From contig JBBSOW010000117.1 of the NCBI GenBank assembly GCA_038259365.1, positions 1-10,128 of the forward strand: a stretch of 10,128 nucleotides of DNA, read 5' to 3'. Under the pieces are notes generated by a model. It saw only the letters and a list, made by a program, of their open reading frames with translations. It did no database searches and was not told the origin of the DNA. Positions 5,825 through 10,128 of this stretch are shown here, piece after piece. The DNA comes from JBBSOW01 sp038259365. GTDB taxonomy: Bacteria; Actinomycetota; Actinomycetes; Propionibacteriales; Propionibacteriaceae. The position numbers and the translations under genes were made by a program. Positions within the stretch are counted from its first letter, which is position 1; each line of letters opens with the position of its first letter.

Positions 5825-6793
5825 CTACCCCGACGCGCGGTAGAGCGCCCGGGCCTCCTCCGCGACGCTCACCATGAGTTCGCGCAGCTCGACGGGCTCG
5901 AGCGCCTCGACCCAGGAGCCGAAGCCGAGCAGAACCCCCACCACGCCGCGCAGGGAGCTGACCTCGGCGACGATCAGCGAGTATTCGTCGTCGTCGCGCA
6001 CCTGCGGCTCGCCCATCAAGACCATATCGAGCTGGCGCAGCGCCATATCCCGTTGAGCGCGGGTGACCCGCAACCGGACCGGGTGAGTCGGCCGCTCCCG
6101 CCAGGCGGCGCGCAGGTCGTGCCACACCGCGAGGAGATCGAGCCCCGCCGGTCTGTTCGCTGGCTCGGTCAGCTCGACGGCGTGCTCCATCCGGTCGATC
6201 CGGTACGTGTGCGGGGCGCCCCGGTGGGTCGCGATGAGGTACCAGGTGGATCCGGCCAACACCAGGCCCCACGGGTCGACGGTGCGGAGCTTGGCGTGCG
6301 TCGACCCTTGCGAGCGGTAGCTGAGCCGCAGGCGGCGATCGGCCTGCACCGCCGCGACGACGGTCGCCATCGCCGTCGGTTGAGGGGTGGGTTCTCGGCC
6401 CCACCCGCCCGGATCGATCACGAGGCGCTGCAGGACCTCTCCCACCTCGCGGGTCTGATCGGTCGGCAGGCCGGTGGCGAGCTTGCGGAGCGCCCGCTCG
6501 AAATCGGGTCCCATGCCCAGCGCGTCGGCCACCGAGGAGCCGCCGGCCACGAAGAGCGCGCGGGCCTCCTCGGGTCGCAGGCTCTCGGTGTCCGGCCGGT
6601 AACCGGGCAGCAAGGCGTAGCCGCCGGCCCGGCCGCGCTCGGCGTAGACCGGCACTCCGGCGAGCGAGAGGGCGTCGACGTCGCGCATGATCGTGCGTGG
6701 GGTGACCTCGAGGCGGCGGGACAGCTCGGCGGCGCTCATCCGCTCGTGCTGGCGTAGCAGCCCCACGAGTTGCAGCAACCGGTCCGCGCGCAT
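5825..6793 (-). CDS. WYL-domain transcriptional regulator (YafY-like)
   Basis: A 322-residue regulator with an N-terminal winged helix-turn-helix (MRADRLLQLVGLLRQHERMS, then AAELSRRLEVTPRTIMRDVDAL) and the GVPVYAERGRAGGYAL wing. A WYL domain follows at about residues 141-210, with the signature at STWYLIATHRG (Trp184-Tyr185-Leu186) and YRIDRM. A C-terminal WCX-like extension ends the protein. WYL domains bind ligands such as nucleic acids or small effectors; the effector here is unknown. The start at 6793 is preferred because the family normally begins MRADRLL. An in-frame ATG at 6823 would add 10 residues, but it touches the TGTCAG inverted repeat. No strong ribosome-binding site precedes either. 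It is upstream of the aldo/keto reductase in one likely operon and divergent from the DinB-like gene, so both are plausible targets. Confidence 0.9.
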   Translation of the reverse strand: MRADRLLQLVGLLRQHERMSAAELSRRLEVTPRTIMRDVDALSLAGVPVYAERGRAGGYALLPGYRPDTESLRPEEARALFVAGGSSVADALGMGPDFERALRKLATGLPTDQTREVGEVLQRLVIDPGGWGREPTPQPTAMATVVAAVQADRRLRLSYRSQGSTHAKLRTVDPWGLVLAGSTWYLIATHRGAPHTYRIDRMEHAVELTEPANRPAGLDLLAVWHDLRAAWRERPTHPVRLRVTRAQRDMALRQLDMVLMGEPQVRDDDEYSLIVAEVSSLRGVVGVLLGFGSWVEALEPVELRELMVSVAEEARALYRASG

Positions 6794-6804
6794 GTTTTCG
6801 AGTC

Positions 6805-6833
6805 TGTCAGAGATACCTGACATTGGGTGTCAG
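6805..6833. promoter_or_regulatory. TGTCAG operator between WYL regulator and DinB-like gene
   Basis: TGTCAG (6805-6810), 6 bp, CTGACA (6817-6822) is a perfect inverted repeat. A third TGTCAG copy lies at 6828-6833, and both TGTCAG copies on the plus strand are followed closely by ATA. The array sits in the divergent intergenic region beside the regulator start, where an autoregulating WYL protein would bind. I could not assign convincing -35/-10 pairs here. Confidence 0.5.
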
Positions 6834-6896
6834 ATATGGGGCCTCAGTCTGGTTACAAGGCCTCAACCCGGGGCCGCTCAATCGAAGGGAACCACC

Positions 6897-7475
6897 ATGA
6901 ACGGCACCGACTTTCGTCCTCAGCTCCGCCAATCCCAGCAGTGGGTCAACGACCTCCTGGCCGGCATCGGTTCGGAGCAGCTGCACGACCCAACGCCCTG
7001 CGACCGGTTCGACGTGACCGAGCTCATCGAACACCTCATGGCGGTCCAGGAGCGCATCCGGCGGATCGCGGTCGACGGCAACGTCGAGGACGCGCCGTTC
7101 GCGTTGGCGATCGACGGCGATCCGGCCGAGGACTTCGCTCGCCGTGTCGAGGAATCTTCGGCGGCGTGGGAAACCTGGGAAGGGGACGAGCTGTGGAGCA
7201 AGACCGTGACCGCCCCGTTCGGGAAGGTGCCGGGCGGCGCGGCGCTCATGGTCTACACCAGCGAGAACCTCGCCCACGGCTGGGATCTGGCCGGCGCCAC
7301 CGGCCAGGATTCCGAGGCCGATCCCGCCGTCGTCGCCCCCGTCCTCGCCGGCATGCGCAACGCCCTCCCCGCCGACAACCGCGGCGACGACATCCCCTTC
7401 GATCCCGTCGTCGAACCGGCCGAAGGGGCCGGTCTCACCGAGCAGTTGGCCAACTGGCTGGGGCGGAAGCGGTGA
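6897..7475 (+). CDS. TIGR03086-like DinB/maleylpyruvate isomerase N-terminal domain protein
   Basis: A 192-residue protein of the DinB / mycothiol-dependent maleylpyruvate isomerase N-terminal family. The pattern LHDPTPCDRFDVTELIEHLM near residues 30-50 and the later LAHGWDLAGATG carry the two histidines that bind metal in this four-helix fold. Some members are mycothiol-dependent transferases or isomerases, but most have no assigned substrate. The actinobacterial context fits mycothiol, though nothing in the window proves it. ATG 6897 is supported by an AAGGGA ribosome-binding site 6-7 nt upstream; a longer open frame to the left overlaps the divergent regulator and is not used. The gene is divergent from the WYL regulator across the TGTCAG repeats and is followed at once by an AhpD-like pseudogene. 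Confidence 0.85.
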   Translation: MNGTDFRPQLRQSQQWVNDLLAGIGSEQLHDPTPCDRFDVTELIEHLMAVQERIRRIAVDGNVEDAPFALAIDGDPAEDFARRVEESSAAWETWEGDELWSKTVTAPFGKVPGGAALMVYTSENLAHGWDLAGATGQDSEADPAVVAPVLAGMRNALPADNRGDDIPFDPVVEPAEGAGLTEQLANWLGRKR

Positions 7476-7479
7476 GGCG

Positions 7480-7741
7480 ATGAAGCAACGGGCCACGAGA
7501 TCGCTCCCCGTCGCAAGGAGCTCGCCCCGCATACCCACGACGCGTTCGAGTCGTTCAGTCAGGCGGTGTTCGCCGGGGGCGCTGGCGGAGAAGACCAAGC
7601 AGCTGATCGCGATCGCGGTGGCGCACACCACTCAGTGCCCGTTCTGCATTCAGGGCCACACCAAACTCGCCCACCGGAAGGTAATCCTCGGGCGAGGAGA
7701 TCATGGAGGCCATCCGCTATCGGCCAGTCGACGTGGGCTAG
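7480..7741 (+). pseudogene. AhpD-like carboxymuconolactone decarboxylase, frameshifted and truncated
   Basis: Pieces of one AhpD/CMD-type protein are spread over three frames. Frame one gives HEIAPRRKELAPHTHDAFES and FSQAVFAG (to about 7577). The next gives LAEKTKQLIAIAVAHTTQCP then FCIQGHTKLAHRK (7582-7680), with the CxxC...H redox motif intact (Cys codons at 7636 and 7645). The third gives EIMEAIRYRPVDVG and a TAG at 7739-7741. The first shift is in the GGGGG run at 7575-7579 (one extra base or two lost), the second between about 7680 and 7697. ATG 7480 is in yet another phase from the first piece, so a third lesion near the start is likely. The C-terminus normally following the MEAI helix is gone. 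The family reduces peroxides or decarboxylates ring lactones; this copy should be inactive unless sequencing errors are involved. Confidence 0.75.
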
Positions 7742-8112
7742 CCGTCAGCGCGGAGAAGATTGACGAGCACCGCTGCCTGACTGATGTCGGCACTCTTGGT
7801 GGCGGTCAGCAGGGTGACGGTGTCCCGCGCGGCGAGGTCGCGTAGATGATCCAGCGCAGCGGCCGGCTCCTCCTCCGCCAGCTCGTCGGTGTACCGGCGT
7901 GCGAACTCGTCGAACCGTTCGGGGTCGTGGCCGTACCACTTCCGCAGTTCGGTGGAGGGGGCGACGGTCTTGCACCATTCGTCGAGATGGGCCTTGTCCT
8001 TTCTCAGTCCCCGTGGCCAGACCCGATCGACCAGCACCCGCTGACCGTCCTCTGGGCTTGGCGGGTCGTAGGCCCTGCCGAACCTGACGTCGTGTCCTCC
8101 GCTGGTCATCAT
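7738..8112 (-). CDS. DUF488 family protein (YeaO-like)
   Basis: A 124-residue small cytoplasmic protein of the DUF488 family. Landmarks are FGRAYDPPSPEDGQRVLVDR, WPRGLRKDKAHLDEW, APSTELRKWYGHDPERFDEF and the C-terminal TLLTATKSADISQAAVLVNLL. The family's biochemical role is not established to my knowledge. The start at ATG 8112 follows AGGGG by 9 nt. An in-frame TTG at 8121 would overlap the oxidoreductase stop, and ATG 8109 is also possible. The gene starts about 6 bp after the oxidoreductase ends on the same strand, so the two are almost certainly co-transcribed. Its stop shares two bases with the stop of the convergent AhpD pseudogene, hinting that the right-hand end of that gene was removed when this junction formed. 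Confidence 0.88.
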   Translation of the reverse strand: MMTSGGHDVRFGRAYDPPSPEDGQRVLVDRVWPRGLRKDKAHLDEWCKTVAPSTELRKWYGHDPERFDEFARRYTDELAEEEPAAALDHLRDLAARDTVTLLTATKSADISQAAVLVNLLRADG

Positions 8113-8117
8113 CGCCG

Positions 8118-9359
8118 TCAACCCCTGGCGGCGACGTCCGAATACGCCACGTCGGGGTCGGCGAGTCTGCCGGGATCAACCACGGTCGCGTTCGTGATGA
8201 GAGGTTTGACCTCGTCGACGACGTCCCAGACGTTGACGTTCATGGCCGCCTTGATCCGATGCTCGCCATCCAACCAGAACGCGACGAACTCACGCCCTGG
8301 GAGATCGCCACGCACCACGACCTGCTCGTAGCTGCCCTCCGGTGCGAGGCCGATGTACTCCATGCCAAGGTCGTACTGGTCGCTGAAGAAGTACGGCAAC
8401 TCGGTGTAGACGGCGTCCTCACCGAGCATCGCCGCCACCGCCGCGGCCGGCTGGTTCAAGGCGGCGGCCCAGTGCTCCACCCGCACTCGAGAACCCAGCA
8501 CTGGGTGGTCATGGTTTGCGATATCGCCGACCGCGTAGACGTCGGGGTCACTGGTTCGCAGGCTGGCGTCCACGAGCACACCGTTCTCGACAGCCAACCC
8601 GGCTGCCTCGGCGAGGCTGACCTCGGGGGTCACCCCGACACCGACCACGACAGCGTCGGCGGGGATCGTCGTGCCGTCGCCGAGCCGAACGCCACTGGCC
8701 CGCCCCGCGTCGACCGTGATCTCGGAGAGGGTGGTCCCGAGTCGCAGGTCGACACCGTGGGCGGTGTGCAGGTCAGCGAAGACCTGGCCGAGCTGAGAGC
8801 CGAGCACGCCGAGCAGGGGCAGTCGAGCCATCTCGACGATGGTCACCTCGGTTTCGGCGCCGCGCGCCGCGGCGGCGACCTCCAGTCCGATCCAGCCGGC
8901 GCCGATGATCACCAGTCGTTTCCCGCGGCCGAACTGTTCGCGGATCGCGTCCGAATCGGCATGGCTACGTAGGCAGAGCACTCCCTCGGCGTCCGCGCCG
9001 GGCACGGACAGCCGGCGGGGTACCGAGCCGGTGGCAAGCAGTAGCGCGCCATAGTCCAAGCTCGTGCCGTCGGCGAGCGCGACCGTATGAGAAGCCGGGT
9101 CGAAAGATGCTGCCGCAGTCGACATCCGCAACTCGACATTGTTGTCGGCGTACCAGTCCGCGGAAAGCACGACTGCGTCCTCGAACGGCGCCTCGCCCAT
9201 GAGGTAGCTCTTGGACAGCGGTGGGCGCTCGTAGGGTAAATCGGACTCGTTCCCGATCAGGGTCACAGGCCCGGTGAAACCATTGTCCCGCAGTGCTTCC
9301 GCGGCCTTGGCGCCTGCGAGGCCGCCTCCGATGATCACGACGCTGCTCGGTGTGGTCAC
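8118..9359 (-). CDS. FAD-dependent NAD(P)H oxidoreductase, ferredoxin/rubredoxin-reductase type
   Basis: A 413-residue two-dinucleotide-fold flavoprotein. The N-terminal FAD motif is VVIIGGGLAGAKAAEAL (GGGLAG at residues 11-16), with PYERPPLSKSYLMGE and LLLATGSVPRRL. The NAD(P)H-binding motif is VIIGAGWIGLEVAA (153-158). The second FAD motif is DPDVYAVGDIANHDHP, followed by VEHWAAALNQ and a C-terminal reductase domain with PYFFSDQYDLGMEYIG. This is the pattern of the putidaredoxin/rhodocoxin-reductase group, which pass electrons from NAD(P)H to a ferredoxin serving a P450 or dioxygenase. No ferredoxin or oxygenase gene is in the window, so the partner is unknown. GTG 9359 is preferred because GGAGGA ends about 5 nt upstream; ATG 9371 would overlap that site. 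It is first in a likely operon with the DUF488 gene. Confidence 0.93.
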   Translation of the reverse strand: MTTPSSVVIIGGGLAGAKAAEALRDNGFTGPVTLIGNESDLPYERPPLSKSYLMGEAPFEDAVVLSADWYADNNVELRMSTAAASFDPASHTVALADGTSLDYGALLLATGSVPRRLSVPGADAEGVLCLRSHADSDAIREQFGRGKRLVIIGAGWIGLEVAAAARGAETEVTIVEMARLPLLGVLGSQLGQVFADLHTAHGVDLRLGTTLSEITVDAGRASGVRLGDGTTIPADAVVVGVGVTPEVSLAEAAGLAVENGVLVDASLRTSDPDVYAVGDIANHDHPVLGSRVRVEHWAAALNQPAAAVAAMLGEDAVYTELPYFFSDQYDLGMEYIGLAPEGSYEQVVVRGDLPGREFVAFWLDGEHRIKAAMNVNVWDVVDEVKPLITNATVVDPGRLADPDVAYSDVAARG

Positions 9360-9394
9360 GTCTTCCTCCATCGTGTCGATGCGGGCGGGCCCGA

Positions 9395-9413
9395 TTACGG
9401 ACGGCAGCCGTAA
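9395..9413. promoter_or_regulatory. Palindrome upstream of the oxidoreductase gene
   Basis: TTACGG (9395-9400), 7 bp, CCGTAA (9408-9413) is a perfect inverted repeat, with a nested ACGG/CCGT pair inside (9401-9404, 9408-9411). It ends about 35 bp upstream of the oxidoreductase start codon on the minus strand, a usual place for an operator. No regulator gene is adjacent, and I could not fix a promoter. Confidence 0.4.
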
Positions 9414-9441
9414 CCGAGCGCTCTGGCAACCATCATGGCGC

Positions 9442-9633
9442 AGCGGTGCCGGAGGGGCTCACCCCGGTCTGCGAAGGGCCACCTGCGACAAGCGGCGGGT
9501 CGGCGCCCATCCGACCGATTTGGTCACCCAGGATCTCCAGGCCACCCGGATCGATCCCGGCAGCCGGGAGTATCGCTACGAACGGGACGGCTTCAGCCGG
9601 GGGTCCGAGCAGGCGCCCAGTCAGTTGCCTGTG
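9442..9633 (+). other. Possible gene remnant, unrecognised
   Basis: In one plus-strand frame the codons from 9481 to 9618 are strongly G/C-ended (by hand count only 6 of 46 end in A or T) and read through TDLVTQDLQATRIDPGSREY and RYERDGFSRGS. That looks like real coding sequence. Outside it the bias drops, no ribosome-binding site or sensible start is found, and the frame extends into the oxidoreductase start region. I do not recognise a family. The antisense strand is also fairly open, so the strand is not certain. Confidence 0.25.
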
Positions 9634-10018
9634 GCGTCAGCAAGGCGTACGGCTGCAGCGCCACCCGATTCCGGTCGGACTATTGCCATGGCCTGGTCGG
9701 ATCCGGAGGGGGCTGGGCTCGCCGAGTCGTCATCGGGAACCGTAGACGTGGCCTCGGCGGTCGATGCGGACGATGAGCATGGCGGAGACCGCGGCGGTCC
9801 TTGACGCTGCCGCTTGGGATGATGGCGGCGTCGTCGTCCTGCCAGCTCCCAGCCGGGCGCGAGACGAACTCGTCGTCACCTGGACGGGGGAGCGCACCGA
9901 GCTGATTGCGGACTGTTCTGTGGCTCGCGTCGTGCTTTCCGGTCTCGATGGAGTGCTGTCGTGCTGCCATAGGCCACGGGATAGCGAAACGCCACCTAGC
10001 GCTTCTCGGACCTTGAGC
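9634..10018. other. No recognisable gene
   Basis: Several overlapping open frames exist on both strands, but none shows a familiar motif. The best plus-strand candidate (ATG 9779, reading MAETAAVLDAAAWDDGG and later ELVVTWTGERTEL) has weaker third-position G/C bias (about 70% by hand count) than the genes to the left, and no ribosome-binding site. I treat the stretch as intergenic or degenerate. Confidence 0.4.
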
Positions 10019-10019
10019 G

Positions 10020-10039
10020 ATCCCTGCTGACACAGGGAT
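10020..10039. repeat. Hairpin near the right edge
   Basis: ATCCCTG (10020-10026) and CAGGGAT (10033-10039) form a perfect 7-bp stem with the 6-nt loop CTGACA. No T-tract follows on either strand, so it is not a standard terminator; an operator or RNA hairpin is possible. Confidence 0.4.
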
Positions 10040-10053
10040 TGACGCGAGGTCAA
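10039..10053. promoter_or_regulatory. Inverted repeat TTGAC-N5-GTCAA
   Basis: TTGAC (10039-10043) and GTCAA (10049-10053) are inverted copies 5 bp apart, immediately after the hairpin. They resemble a short dyad operator. If a gene begins to the right of the window this would be its upstream region; the ATG at 10074 opens only a 10-codon frame. Confidence 0.3.
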
Positions 10054-10128
10054 CCATCGACCATACTCAGCCGATGAACGGACCGCGGGAGGATCGCTCG
10101 CTCTGACGGAGGTTCCCGGCACTCCGGA

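Noticed and set aside
4540..5877. 445-codon open frame on the plus strand
   Set aside because: It runs antisense through the whole aldo/keto reductase, which has an intact catalytic tetrad and ribosome-binding site.
5633..6757. 374-codon open frame on the plus strand
   Set aside because: It is a shadow of the WYL regulator, with no recognisable domain and low-complexity composition.
9730..10122. 130-codon minus-strand open frame at the right end
   Set aside because: It is Ser/Arg/Thr-rich without any familiar motif and overlaps other equally open frames. It cannot be supported as a gene.

Overview
The window looks like chromosomal DNA from a GC-rich actinobacterium, most likely a mycobacterium or a close relative. 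The reasons are strong G/C bias at third codon positions, several genes with no ribosome-binding site but a TANNNT -10 box 6-7 nt before an ATG (the leaderless arrangement common in mycobacteria), and family content typical of that group (ECF42-type sigma factor with a DGPF/YCII partner, maleylpyruvate-isomerase-like DinB protein, WYL regulator). This placement is inference; there is no rRNA or other phylogenetic marker.

Layout. 1-147 is the 3' end of an unrecognised gene. A six-helix membrane protein (243-782, minus) diverges from a TetR regulator (863-1522, plus). Their 80-bp intergenic region holds a perfect 8-bp inverted repeat that overlaps candidate promoters for both genes. A class V aminotransferase / cysteine-desulfurase-like gene (1570-2769, plus) follows, apparently leaderless. 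Next is a two-gene unit: a YCII/DGPF protein (2889-3296) and an ECF42-type sigma factor with a long C-terminal extension (3341-4498). It is preceded by TGTCGA-N17-CGTC, which fits the promoter motif I recall for this sigma group, so the unit is probably autoregulated.

At 4565-4837 lies a collapsed toxin-antitoxin locus: the start of a Phd/YefM antitoxin is joined in frame to the start of a RelE toxin, and the toxin tail is lost. Two TTGTACG repeats exactly 21 bp apart still sit in front of it. An aldo/keto reductase (4801-5787, minus) abuts this scar and is probably co-transcribed with a WYL regulator (5825-6793, minus). The regulator diverges from a DinB/MDMPI-like protein (6897-7475, plus), and TGTCAG-type repeats lie between them.

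After that comes a frameshifted, C-terminally truncated AhpD-like gene (7480-7741, plus). It is convergent with a DUF488 gene (7738-8112, minus), which is tightly linked behind an FAD-dependent ferredoxin-reductase-type oxidoreductase (8118-9359, minus). The last ~760 bp (9360-10128) contain no gene I can name. They hold a palindrome upstream of the oxidoreductase, a short codon-biased stretch that may be a gene remnant, and two inverted repeats near the right edge.

Overall this is an accessory-type stretch of small regulator-plus-enzyme modules with at least two decayed loci (TA and AhpD). I see no CRISPR array, prophage, intact insertion sequence or tRNA. The observations most worth following are the ECF42 autoregulatory promoter and the chimeric antitoxin-toxin ORF.
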